Of a DNA stretch of 64,000 nt, positions 26,890-35,518 are shown piece by piece. The notes beneath the pieces were generated by a model, which saw only the letters and a list, made by a program, of their open reading frames with translations, searched no databases and was not told the DNA's origin. Positions within the stretch are counted from its first letter, which is position 1. Each line of letters starts with the position of its first letter. The position numbers and the translations under genes were made by a program. This DNA is from an uncultured Draconibacterium sp. Lineage in GTDB: Bacteria > Bacteroidota > Bacteroidia > Bacteroidales > Prolixibacteraceae. The DNA lies in contig NZ_CAJXTC010000002.1 of assembly GCF_913060805.1 (NCBI RefSeq), forward strand, positions 62,001-126,000. The letters run 5' to 3'.

Positions 26890-29511
26890 TTATCTTCCAA
26901 TACGGTACGAAAATTTAACCAGGAAGACATTATGTGGTTTCTCGTCAAAGAGATCAGTTATGTCGTTGGCAAAATCGAATTTGCCCATATTATCGTAACA
27001 TCCACGGTTTTGCGACCACACCAGGTAGAGCATCGATCCGGGACGATATTCCCAGCGAACTACCAGGTTTGACAAAAACTCTTTTACATTAAAATCGGGG
27101 TTGTTAAAACTATAGTCGGTTTGGCCATTTACTGTCTCATCAATGTTATAAACACTGTTTTTGGCATCGTAAGTAATCTGTTCACCCGAATACAGTGCAA
27201 ACCGGTCGTTTATATCCGCTGCCTTACTATCTGTTACATATTTAAAGGCATCGTAATCGCCCGTTGCTATAAACGGCTGTCCCCAAAACTGTACCGTCAG
27301 ATCCGGCGTAACATTATAATTTATGCGAATTGAGGTACTGAATGTTTTGCGTTGTATCGATCCCATGATGTAACGTTTGTCGTTTTGGTGATCTTGCTGC
27401 GTAATATATTGAAGCTGATTGTCGCTTACGCCGTATTCCGGACTAATTTCAATTTGCATGGCTTTTACAGGGCGATAACCAAATTCTACCTCAAAACTTT
27501 TACTTGAGTAGAATCCATTTTCGTTACTCCAGTTCATTCCTCCATCGGCTCCGTATGTGAATTTCTTCTGAGGATTGGAGAACATTCCCGCATAAAAACT
27601 ATGGTTACCGGAAAGTTTCATTGAAGGACCACCGCGAAGTGCTGAGTGTGAAAGTTGCTCGCCATTAATGTTTATACTTGAAAAGGCATTCCAGAAGTTA
27701 TTGAATTGTACATGGCCATTTATGTTGCCTCCGGCACCTAACAAATTGCCACCAAAATCATAATTGGTCCACTGGTTAAAATTTAGATTCATATTTCTGA
27801 AAATGGAGAAGGGCTCGTACCAGCGGTATCCCACCCAAAAGGCTTGCATAATGTCGTCAACTTCGGGAGTGTAGCCAATATCGTTAATTTCCAGACCCGG
27901 CGATTTCCAACTAAATATTCCGGCAAATTTCAGCCTTCCTCCTGTTTTACCTAAGGTGAATTTTCCTCCGGTACCCGAAAGTGAAGTTCGCGTTGAATCG
28001 AGCGTTACATAATCGGCATCGGGCCTTTGATAAGTGCGCGAATAAGATGTTTGCGTATTGAGAATCGCTTCTTCGCTGCCTTCAACGCGGCTAAAATAAA
28101 CTCCGGCGTCAACAAACCAGTCTTTGTTGTGCCACTTATGCACAAAGTCAACTCCACCGGTGTAGGCGCTTTTATGCAGGAATTTCAGATGCTCATCATT
28201 AATATTTCTGTTTACGGCGGTAAGCATTCCTCCGAGGTAGGTATTTCCCTCGTTAAAATCCTTTTGAACTCTTCCCACAAAATAGTTGGTTAAAGGTTCA
28301 ACCACCTGCTTTTTGTTGTCCGATAATCCTTTAATTTCAGCTTTTTCTTTGGCAGTAACACTCTCGATTACTCCAACAGACCAGCCATTTTTTGTTTTTC
28401 CGGTGATTTTTGCAGCACCCAAAATTCGCGTAAAATCAGGGTTGTCGGCATATTCATTATCATTTAATTCCGGCGAGTAATGAGGGCGACGTCCGATTCT
28501 GCGCGAGTAGAATAAGTTATTGGCTGATTGATCGCCATCGCCAAATGCCAGTTTGTACGAAAGAATATTATTTCCCTCGATAAAGAACGGGCGTTTTTCC
28601 CTGAAAAAAGTTTCGTAAGTACTCAGGTTTACCTGCGAAGGGTCGGCTTCAACCTGCCCAAAATCCGGATTGATGGTGAGGTCCATTGTCAGGTAGTTGG
28701 TCAGGCCGATTTTGGCATCTAAACCCGCATCAAAACCATTTGATTTTCCCGATTCCAAAAAAGGATTTTCAGGTACCTTTTCAAAACGTTCGGTGCGGGC
28801 AACCATGTATGGAGTTACATTCAGCGAGTTTTGTGGTTTAATATTTTCAATTCCCCGCAAAATGCCAAACTGCGAAGTAAAACCGGCTGTTTCGCGCTTC
28901 ATTGGCTGCCACGATGAAAGTTCATCTTCCCTGAAAATATAGCGGAAAACATTCAGTCCCCAAATCTGTTCGTCGTTTTCATCGAACCGAAGCTGGGTGA
29001 GGGGAATTCGCATTTCGGCATTCCACCCGTTTTTAGTAAGCGATGTTTTTGCATACCAAATGGGATCCCAGGTGTTGTCTTCGTTGTCGCCATCGTTGGT
29101 ACTTACCATATCCGACCGTACTCCGGCCGCCGAAACCACAAAGGCAAACGAGGTTCGTTTGTCATTATACGAGTCGATATACAAACCGGCAAGATCACCT
29201 TCCGTTTCATCGCGACGTGTCATTCGCATCGAGATGCTGTCAGGATCATCCAACGATCGTATTGCCACGTAAAGATTATTGGCATCGTATAAAATAGCGT
29301 ATTCTGTTTGTTTGGTTGGAGCTTCGCCTTCGATGGGTTCGTGCTGAATGAAGTTGTTCTCCCAATTCGCATTTTGCCACTCAGGTTCATCAAAAACGCC
29401 ATTAACCGTGATGTTCAGGTTTTCGGCGGTTGTAGCTGTATAAGTTCGTTTTTCCTGTGCAGATATGGTTTGTATAAATACAAAGAATAAGAGGACAGTC
29501 GCAAGTTTCAT
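26890..29511 (-). CDS. DUF5916 outer-membrane protein with N-terminal CBM9-like domain
   Basis: 873 residues. After a signal peptide (ending QTISAQ), residues about 35-220 are a CBM9-like beta-sandwich (VNGVFDEPEWQNA, YAILYDANNLYVAIRS) and the remainder is a DUF5916 beta-barrel with many short amphipathic strands, PFFIEG and IGRRP landmarks and an aromatic C-terminal strand (VFLVKFSYRIGR). Members are abundant in Bacteroidota outer membranes and are of unknown function; a role in carbohydrate binding or transport is inference from the CBM9-like part. Single gene. Confidence 0.88.
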   Translation of the reverse strand: MKLATVLLFFVFIQTISAQEKRTYTATTAENLNITVNGVFDEPEWQNANWENNFIQHEPIEGEAPTKQTEYAILYDANNLYVAIRSLDDPDSISMRMTRRDETEGDLAGLYIDSYNDKRTSFAFVVSAAGVRSDMVSTNDGDNEDNTWDPIWYAKTSLTKNGWNAEMRIPLTQLRFDENDEQIWGLNVFRYIFREDELSSWQPMKRETAGFTSQFGILRGIENIKPQNSLNVTPYMVARTERFEKVPENPFLESGKSNGFDAGLDAKIGLTNYLTMDLTINPDFGQVEADPSQVNLSTYETFFREKRPFFIEGNNILSYKLAFGDGDQSANNLFYSRRIGRRPHYSPELNDNEYADNPDFTRILGAAKITGKTKNGWSVGVIESVTAKEKAEIKGLSDNKKQVVEPLTNYFVGRVQKDFNEGNTYLGGMLTAVNRNINDEHLKFLHKSAYTGGVDFVHKWHNKDWFVDAGVYFSRVEGSEEAILNTQTSYSRTYQRPDADYVTLDSTRTSLSGTGGKFTLGKTGGRLKFAGIFSWKSPGLEINDIGYTPEVDDIMQAFWVGYRWYEPFSIFRNMNLNFNQWTNYDFGGNLLGAGGNINGHVQFNNFWNAFSSININGEQLSHSALRGGPSMKLSGNHSFYAGMFSNPQKKFTYGADGGMNWSNENGFYSSKSFEVEFGYRPVKAMQIEISPEYGVSDNQLQYITQQDHQNDKRYIMGSIQRKTFSTSIRINYNVTPDLTVQFWGQPFIATGDYDAFKYVTDSKAADINDRFALYSGEQITYDAKNSVYNIDETVNGQTDYSFNNPDFNVKEFLSNLVVRWEYRPGSMLYLVWSQNRGCYDNMGKFDFANDITDLFDEKPHNVFLVKFSYRIGR

Positions 29512-29577
29512 TGAATAGTTTTTTCAATAAGACTGCCAAATCAGAGATGTGTTACAGATTATTTTGATTTTTTCCGA

Positions 29578-30258
29578 TTATCTGTTCACATGATTCGTTT
29601 GCATATTGATTTTACTTGCTCCCAAATAGAAAAACCAGGCCGCAACAGCCATTAAAACGTGGCTTGCAGAAATGTGGTTAAACCATTGATGTATGGAAAT
29701 TTTATTCATGAAAAATAAAGCGGCAACAGCTGCAAAAGCAACTCCAATCAAAATAAATTTGCTGGCTTTGTTACGTGTTTTAACGTATAAAAATCCTTCG
29801 AGCGAGAGCACAACAAACATTAAACCGTAGCCGGAATGAAATTCAACAAAGAAGAAATTGAGGGTAACGATGGTTAATGTTAAAAAGGTAAGGAACTCAA
29901 TGATATTAAGGATGCTGAGAATCTTAACGATCTGTTTTGAGAGTTGAATACGGGTGTGTTCAATTGCGGCCCGCTCAACAAACATTATCGAAAACATACT
30001 GGTTATCCAGCCGGGTAATTTCCAGTAAAAATTAAAATGATACAAAAAAGCGTGACCGATCAATCCTCCAAAAGCCGTGGCAATTCCCATTATCAGGAAA
30101 TATAGTTTGAAATAGGTAAATACTTTTTCTGATCTGTTATTGTTGTGAATTTTGTAGGCAAAAATGAAACACAACACCGAAACAAGAAGGTCGGTGAGTG
30201 TTACAATAGGCTCGTCAATTTTAATTCCGAAAAGGAATATCGTGTTTATTTCTTCCAT
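29578..30258 (-). CDS. Seven-helix membrane protein of unknown function
   Basis: 226 residues with about seven predicted helices: TDLLVSVLCFIFAYKI, FKLYFLIMGIATAFGGLIGHAFLYHF, a WITSMFSIMF segment, IEFLTFLTLTIVTLNFFF, YGLMFVVLSLEGFLYV, FILIGVAFAAVAALFFM and HVLMAVAAWFFYLGA. Histidines and acids lie near helix ends (GHAFLYH, ISIHQWFNHISASHVLMA). That spacing recalls metal-binding membrane hydrolases of the CREST/ceramidase kind, but the match is loose and I do not assign it. Single gene. Confidence 0.65.
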   Translation of the reverse strand: MEEINTIFLFGIKIDEPIVTLTDLLVSVLCFIFAYKIHNNNRSEKVFTYFKLYFLIMGIATAFGGLIGHAFLYHFNFYWKLPGWITSMFSIMFVERAAIEHTRIQLSKQIVKILSILNIIEFLTFLTLTIVTLNFFFVEFHSGYGLMFVVLSLEGFLYVKTRNKASKFILIGVAFAAVAALFFMNKISIHQWFNHISASHVLMAVAAWFFYLGASKINMQTNHVNR

Positions 30259-30399
30259 TCATTTTGGTGTGGTTAATTAAATAACACATTATGTTTTAAC
30301 AATAATGGACTGCTATTATTTTTGTTCAAAACCGGTATTGATTTTTATATATTGAGTAGCTTTATCAAAAATCCAAATAACCAACGAGAAATCCAAATT

Positions 30400-31233
30400 A
30401 TGATACGAGCTTACATTTTTATTTTCCTAATTCTTTCAACTTCTTGTTTTTCATGGACCAACAAACTGGAACAGGAAAAACGTTTTAATATTGAAAAGGA
30501 CTTGCTGGTGATGCAGTTCGATTGCAAAACCGATGTCGACGATATTCATTCGGCTGCGGCTTTTAAAACCTTGCTTTCATCTCCGGAATTTAGTGCGATC
30601 AATTACTTTGCAGTTGCCGGAACTTACGGCATTCAGGAAGGACTATATGTACCGCCAAACAAGCTTTTTCAGCAGGCTTTTGAGGATAACTGGACCGATG
30701 CAGATGCAAACAAAACAAAGGCCGTTGAGCGGATGAAAAATGTAGTACTCGAGTGTTTGCAAAAAGGAGGAAATGTCTGGATTGCAGAAGCCGGACAATC
30801 TGATTTTTCGTCGGAGTTTATAAAAGCGATTCAAATGTCTACTCCGGAAATAAATACTGCCGAGCGAATTCATATTGTGCAACACAGCGACTGGAATGAA
30901 GAAGTGACATCGGCGAGCAGTTTGGCATTTGTGAAAGCAAACAGCAATTACCATAAAATACCCGATGGAAACGTAGAAGGAAATGGTACTCCGGGTTTTC
31001 GTACTCCGGGCTACAACGATTGGAAAACGAAAGTAAAAGATACCGAGCTTTTGAGCCTTTGGAAACTGGCGGTTGAAATCGGTTTAAAATACAACGGTAA
31101 AGATGGCCGGTACAATAATGAGGCTGTTGCCAGTGGCGGGCTCGATTTTTCTGATCTTTCAGAAGTTTGCTGGATTTTGGGATTGCAGGATATGAAAGAC
31201 ACTGAAGAATTTTTCAATACTTTTGCCCGGTAA
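30400..31233 (+). CDS. Nucleoside-hydrolase-like exported lipoprotein
   Basis: 277 residues from the ATG at 30400 (MIRAYIFIFLILSTSCFS), which gives a lipoprotein signal with Cys16; upstream in-frame codons give no signal. Residues about 38-48 read MQFDCKTDVDD, a variant of the calcium-binding DxDxGxDD motif of inosine-uridine hydrolases, and the C-terminal FSDLSEVCWIL supplies the Asp that would complete the site. Between them the sequence is unlike well-known nucleosidases, so the substrate is open. It is followed at 14 bases by an alpha/beta hydrolase, and the pair is probably cotranscribed. Confidence 0.65.
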   Translation: MIRAYIFIFLILSTSCFSWTNKLEQEKRFNIEKDLLVMQFDCKTDVDDIHSAAAFKTLLSSPEFSAINYFAVAGTYGIQEGLYVPPNKLFQQAFEDNWTDADANKTKAVERMKNVVLECLQKGGNVWIAEAGQSDFSSEFIKAIQMSTPEINTAERIHIVQHSDWNEEVTSASSLAFVKANSNYHKIPDGNVEGNGTPGFRTPGYNDWKTKVKDTELLSLWKLAVEIGLKYNGKDGRYNNEAVASGGLDFSDLSEVCWILGLQDMKDTEEFFNTFAR

Positions 31234-31247
31234 AAAACGGATTTCGC

Positions 31248-31976
31248 ATGAGTTTTAACGGGCACTTAAAAACGAGTTTGGTAGTATGCTTTTTGCTGTT
31301 AGCATTTTCAGTGGTATCGGCACAAAAACACACGGTTTATCTAATTCCGGGGCAGGGAGCCGACGCTCGTTTGTATAAAAACCTAAAGCTCGACACGGCG
31401 TTTCAGGTAAAAAACATCGATTATTTTACACCCGATAAAGAGTGGGATATGCAAACTTTTGCCCGCGAACTGGCGAAACAGATCGACACCACCGAAACTT
31501 TTTCGATAATCGGCGTGTCGTTAGGCGGGATGCTGGCAACCGAAATGGCCGATTGTCTGCATCCCGAAAAGGTTATAGTTATTTCGAGTGCAAAAAGCAG
31601 GAAGGAATTTCCGGGGCGCTATCGTTTTCAAAAGGTAGTGCCTGTTTATTGGGTAGTACCGGGATTTGCAATAAAAGCAGGAGCACGAATTTTACAACCT
31701 ATTGTAGAACCCGACAGAAACAAAGACAAAGCAACTTTTAAAAGTATGTTGCGCAATAAAGATCCTAAGTTTTTGAAACGAACAACAACGATGATCTTAA
31801 CCTGGAAACGAGAAAGCTACAACAATAAAATCGTTCATATTCATGGTGACCTGGACAAGACATTGCCTCCTCGTTTTGTTCAATACGATTACCTGGTTGA
31901 AGATGGTTCGCACATGATGGTGCTAACACGTGGCGAACTCATCAGCGAAATCGTAAATAATATTATGAAAGAATAA
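31248..31976 (+). CDS. Exported alpha/beta hydrolase
   Basis: 242 residues with a signal peptide ending VVSAQ. The fold starts with HTVYLIPGQGADARLY (oxyanion region), the nucleophile elbow GVSLGGM holds the Ser, and the C-terminal HIHGDLDKTLPP and GSHMM supply the Asp and His of the triad. A lipase/esterase or peptide-amidase activity is expected; substrate unknown. It lies 14 bases after the nucleoside-hydrolase-like gene and 68 bases before a DUF900-like gene on the same strand. Confidence 0.85.
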   Translation: MSFNGHLKTSLVVCFLLLAFSVVSAQKHTVYLIPGQGADARLYKNLKLDTAFQVKNIDYFTPDKEWDMQTFARELAKQIDTTETFSIIGVSLGGMLATEMADCLHPEKVIVISSAKSRKEFPGRYRFQKVVPVYWVVPGFAIKAGARILQPIVEPDRNKDKATFKSMLRNKDPKFLKRTTTMILTWKRESYNNKIVHIHGDLDKTLPPRFVQYDYLVEDGSHMMVLTRGELISEIVNNIMKE

Positions 31977-32044
31977 ATTGCCCTGCTTCTCGGATTCTTC
32001 TTTGGTTTTCCTTAACTTACCATCAGAAACAGAAATATTCGATT

Positions 32045-33115
32045 ATGCACAATACTTTAAAACTCCTGACATTTATTTTAGCAAGCATTATTTTGCCAAC
32101 ACAAGTGATAGCACAGATAGAAACAACTATCTTTGAAGTGGGCAAAAAGGATGATAAAAATGTTGTCTCGTTTTTTACCAACCGTGTGATAGAAGTTAAT
32201 GCTGACAATTCATACACATTTAAAAACAGTAGTACGCAACAAACTAACACACTTTATTTCTGTAATTACAATTACAACACCGATTCCATTGGATTAAATT
32301 TAAGGGCCGTTAATCTTTCTGATAAATATCCGACCGAAAAGTTAAAGCACAATATTATGTACGATATATACGATTATAATCGTATACAAAAAGGAATCAA
32401 GAACTTTTATATTGTTGTTGGCGGATACGGGAAAACTTTTGATAAACAGATACATGAATACATGCATCGTTTAAAAACAAACTACGGTGATTCGCTTTTC
32501 CATCAGGCTTCAATAACTGTTTTTGCATGGGGAACGGAAGACAAAGTTTATAAGTATTATAGTGCGCTGCGTGTGTCGAAACGGGGGGCAGCCGATTTTG
32601 CCATATTTCAGCACATGCTCGATGAGTTTATGGGGGATACGGAATTTTGGGAAATTCATCCCAAAGACATTACCATAAGCATTCTTTTTTCGTCGATGGC
32701 AAACGAAATGTTTCGAAGTTATATTCTCGAACGAGACAAACAGAATATTCCTCTCGTAAAAACGTATAATAGTATCGTATTTGTAGGAAGTGTTGCTCCG
32801 CGCAATGTTTTTGAAGAAGGCAAGGCTTTTCATAATCTTGGTGAAATGGCTGATTCAGTGCGTTTGGTTGTTAATTCAAAAGATATTTTACTAAAAATGT
32901 CGAGTTTGGCTCACCTGAAGAATCGCATTGGAAACAAGGGTCCTAAAAATCCCGATGAATTACCTGACTTTGTAAAAATGTCGAATATCAAGTCATTAAT
33001 CACAAAAGAAGATATGAAGCGTATGGGGCACGACTATGTGCTTACCAATCCTGTGGTTCAGGATGCTTTGCTTGAAATGGCTGAAAATAATATTGCCAGC
33101 AAGAAGTCTGACTAA
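32045..33115 (+). CDS. Exported protein with a degenerate DUF900-like alpha/beta hydrolase fold
   Basis: 356 residues, with a signal peptide ending TQVIAQ. From about residue 115 it follows the DUF900 hydrolase plan: FYIVVGGYGKTFDKQIHEYMHRL (usually HGYN...), ITVFAWGTEDKVYKYYSALRVSKRGAADF, and ISILFSSMANEMFRSYI where the family has IHLIAHSMG. The HG of the oxyanion region is GG and the His before the elbow is missing, while a Ser remains at the nucleophile place. It may be an inactive or altered hydrolase. The assignment is by pattern only. It is the third exported hydrolase-like gene in a row. Confidence 0.5.
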   Translation: MHNTLKLLTFILASIILPTQVIAQIETTIFEVGKKDDKNVVSFFTNRVIEVNADNSYTFKNSSTQQTNTLYFCNYNYNTDSIGLNLRAVNLSDKYPTEKLKHNIMYDIYDYNRIQKGIKNFYIVVGGYGKTFDKQIHEYMHRLKTNYGDSLFHQASITVFAWGTEDKVYKYYSALRVSKRGAADFAIFQHMLDEFMGDTEFWEIHPKDITISILFSSMANEMFRSYILERDKQNIPLVKTYNSIVFVGSVAPRNVFEEGKAFHNLGEMADSVRLVVNSKDILLKMSSLAHLKNRIGNKGPKNPDELPDFVKMSNIKSLITKEDMKRMGHDYVLTNPVVQDALLEMAENNIASKKSD

Positions 33116-33207
33116 ATTATCTCAATCTTGTTTTTTGTTTGAATGGAGAAGTCGAAACGAGTGGTTTTGGAATAAATCCTTAGTTTTGGCACTTCAATTT
33201 AAAAACT

Positions 33208-34083
33208 ATGGCTAAAAACAAATTATTGTGGGGAGCCGTGATGGCAATTTTTCTGGCATCGTGCGGAGCACCAAAAGTATTGACCACCCAAAAAACGGAA
33301 GCAACAAATTTTGAAGCAACAGGAAATTATTCGCAGGCATTAGCGGCCTGGGCGAGTTATTTCGATGCAACAGCAATTGAAGAGGTTGCAGGTTCGGATT
33401 TTGCTCAGGCTGCAAAAACGGCATTTAAAGCCGACAACGCTGCGCAGGCAATCAGTTGGTTCGATCAGGCGCGTTATAAAAATTATGCCGATGCCGAGAT
33501 GTACCAAACGCTGGCAGCCATTTATCAGCAGCAGGATAACTTATCGAAAGAATTGTCGTCACTGGAATACATCACTGAAAATTACGGAACTGACAACGAT
33601 GAAGTAAATGCACGTTTACTGGCCATTTACACCGAAATTGATGCCAACGATAAAGCACTGGCAGTTTGGGAAACAATGGATAGTGCATCGAAAAATAGTG
33701 AGGCGAACCTTGATAATTATTTTGCAGTAAATAGAGCATTGGAAAACGAAGCCGTTTGCGACAGTTTAGCTGAAGTATTACTCGAAAAAAATCCGGAGCA
33801 TCTGGAGGCTTTGGAATGGAACGCCAAAAAATATTACTGGGCCGGACAAAACCGTTACGAGCGAGAGATGGCAAAATATAATGCGAACAAAACCCGCAAA
33901 AACTACAATACGCTTTTAAAAGAACTTGATTTGGTAACTGCCGATTTCAAAAAGGCTTTACCTTATTTAAATAAACTTTGGAAGCTAAATCCCGGAAAAG
34001 AATACGCCGGTTATCTGGCAAATATTTATGCCCGGTTTGGCGACGAGGACAAAACGGAATACTATAAGAACTATATGAAGTAA
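33208..34083 (+). CDS. TPR-like lipoprotein
   Basis: 291 residues. Lipobox IFLASC (Cys19). The mature part is all-helical with tetratricopeptide-like repeats (FEATGNYSQALAAWASYFD, AFKADNAAQAISWFDQARY, IYTEIDANDKALAVWETM, and a last LNKLWKLNPGKEYAGYLANIYARFGDEDKT). Such proteins act as scaffolds at the inner face of the outer membrane; the partner is not known. Single gene ending at a strong bidirectional terminator. Confidence 0.8.
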   Translation: MAKNKLLWGAVMAIFLASCGAPKVLTTQKTEATNFEATGNYSQALAAWASYFDATAIEEVAGSDFAQAAKTAFKADNAAQAISWFDQARYKNYADAEMYQTLAAIYQQQDNLSKELSSLEYITENYGTDNDEVNARLLAIYTEIDANDKALAVWETMDSASKNSEANLDNYFAVNRALENEAVCDSLAEVLLEKNPEHLEALEWNAKKYYWAGQNRYEREMAKYNANKTRKNYNTLLKELDLVTADFKKALPYLNKLWKLNPGKEYAGYLANIYARFGDEDKTEYYKNYMK

Positions 34084-34121
34084 AAAAAATGGCTGCTAAT
34101 TGATTAGCAGCCATTTTTTTT
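34083..34121. terminator. Bidirectional terminator between TPR lipoprotein and efflux operon
   Basis: AAAAAAATGGCTGCTAAT pairs with ATTAGCAGCCATTTTTTT with a 2-base loop. A-run and T-run on either side let it work for both converging transcripts. Confidence 0.93.
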
Positions 34122-34127
34122 GAGGAA

Positions 34128-35510
34128 TTACCATCCTCCGCCAAGTGCCTTGTAAAGGTTTATATTGGCTTCAAGACTTTTTTGTAAAAGCTCGGAATAA
34201 TACAATTCGATATTAAAAAGAGCACGTTCAGCATCAAGCACTTCCAGGTAGCTGGTAACACCGCCATCATAGCGTTGACGCGAAAGTTCAGCCGCATTTT
34301 GCGATGCCTCCAATTGGTGACGTGTAAATTTTAGTTCATCGGCCAATGTGGTAATGTAGATCAACGCATCTTCCGTTTCCCGAAAAGCCGAAAGTACAGC
34401 TTTTTCATAGTTGTATTTCATTTGCTCGGTTACTTCCCGTTGTGCTTCAACGCGGCGTTTGTTTTTCCCGAATTGGAATATCGGTCCAAACAGATCGGCA
34501 CCGGCTGAACCAATAAAAGCGTCATCCGAATTAAAATCGGCCAAGTCGGCGCTGGCAATACCCAACAGTCCTGTTAAACTGATTGATGGAAAACGCATTG
34601 CTTGAGCCACACCGATACGGGCATTTTGTGCTTTAAGCATTTGTTCCGCCTGAAGAATATCCGGGCGCCGCTCCAGTAATTCCGACGGCAATCCTGTTGG
34701 AACAGGACCAGGTAACTGAAGCTCTTCAATAGTTGTTTCAGTTATTATCGGTGCCGGATTTTGCCCGATTAAAACACTAAGTGCATTTTCAGTAAAAGCG
34801 ATTGAACGCTGATAAACCGGAATCGCTGCAGCCGCAGTAGCTTCCTGTATTTGTGCCTGGTTAAGATCGATCTCCGGAACGATACCTTTCTCGAAACGTT
34901 CCCTGATAATCCGGTGCGACTCCTTTCTTGATTCAAGCGTGCTTTCTGCAATTGCCAGTCGGTTTTTATAATCGAGCAGCGTATGATACGAAATGGCTAC
35001 TTGCGAAACTAAACTCAACTCCAGGGCTTGTAACCCATATTCCGAAGCCAGTAAATCAGCTTGTGCCGCTTCTGTAGCTCTACGGTATTTGCCCCAAAAG
35101 TCAAGCTCCCAATTCAGGTTTGTAGTTGCTGTAAGCGACGACATTGCCGAAAGGGCAGGAGCCTGTGTATTTCCATAAGCGAATGATGCTGAATAAGAAA
35201 ACTGCGGATAAAGATCGGCTTTGGCCATGCCAAGGTAGGCACGGGCTTCGTTTATGCTTGATACAGCCATTAAACGGTCGAGGTTTTTTGCCAGTGCCGA
35301 GTCGATCAGATCGGCCAATACCGGGTCATTAAAAAGTACCTGCCAGTTTATGGTATCTGCTTCTGTCGCCTCACTATTCTGAAAACGATAATTTTCCGGA
35401 GTCTGCATCTCCACCTGCTGAAATTTCGGACCAACCATGCAGCTGCTCACAATAAGCAGCAATGTTACACTCAATAAACTGTATATTTTATTTCGTTTCA
35501 TTTTCATCAT
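34128..35510 (-). CDS. RND efflux outer-membrane factor, NodT/OprM-type lipoprotein
   Basis: 460 residues. The lipobox (LIVSSC) followed by MVGPKF is typical of OprM/CusC-like outer-membrane channels. Two repeated helical-hairpin halves are visible, with FNDPVLADLIDSAL early, TTNLNWELDFWGKYRRATEAAQADLL, GLPSELLERRPDILQAEQML in the middle and GGVTSYLEVLDAERALF near the end. It forms the trimeric exit duct of the tripartite pump. It is the last of three genes (adaptor, pump, channel) and starts 8 bases after the pump gene. Confidence 0.93.
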   Translation of the reverse strand: MMKMKRNKIYSLLSVTLLLIVSSCMVGPKFQQVEMQTPENYRFQNSEATEADTINWQVLFNDPVLADLIDSALAKNLDRLMAVSSINEARAYLGMAKADLYPQFSYSASFAYGNTQAPALSAMSSLTATTNLNWELDFWGKYRRATEAAQADLLASEYGLQALELSLVSQVAISYHTLLDYKNRLAIAESTLESRKESHRIIRERFEKGIVPEIDLNQAQIQEATAAAAIPVYQRSIAFTENALSVLIGQNPAPIITETTIEELQLPGPVPTGLPSELLERRPDILQAEQMLKAQNARIGVAQAMRFPSISLTGLLGIASADLADFNSDDAFIGSAGADLFGPIFQFGKNKRRVEAQREVTEQMKYNYEKAVLSAFRETEDALIYITTLADELKFTRHQLEASQNAAELSRQRYDGGVTSYLEVLDAERALFNIELYYSELLQKSLEANINLYKALGGGW

Positions 35511-35518
35511 CTTTAAGA

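Noticed and set aside
30322-30399. 26-codon extension of the nucleoside-hydrolase-like gene
   Set aside because: The ATG at 30400 opens a proper lipoprotein signal peptide; the extension would bury it.
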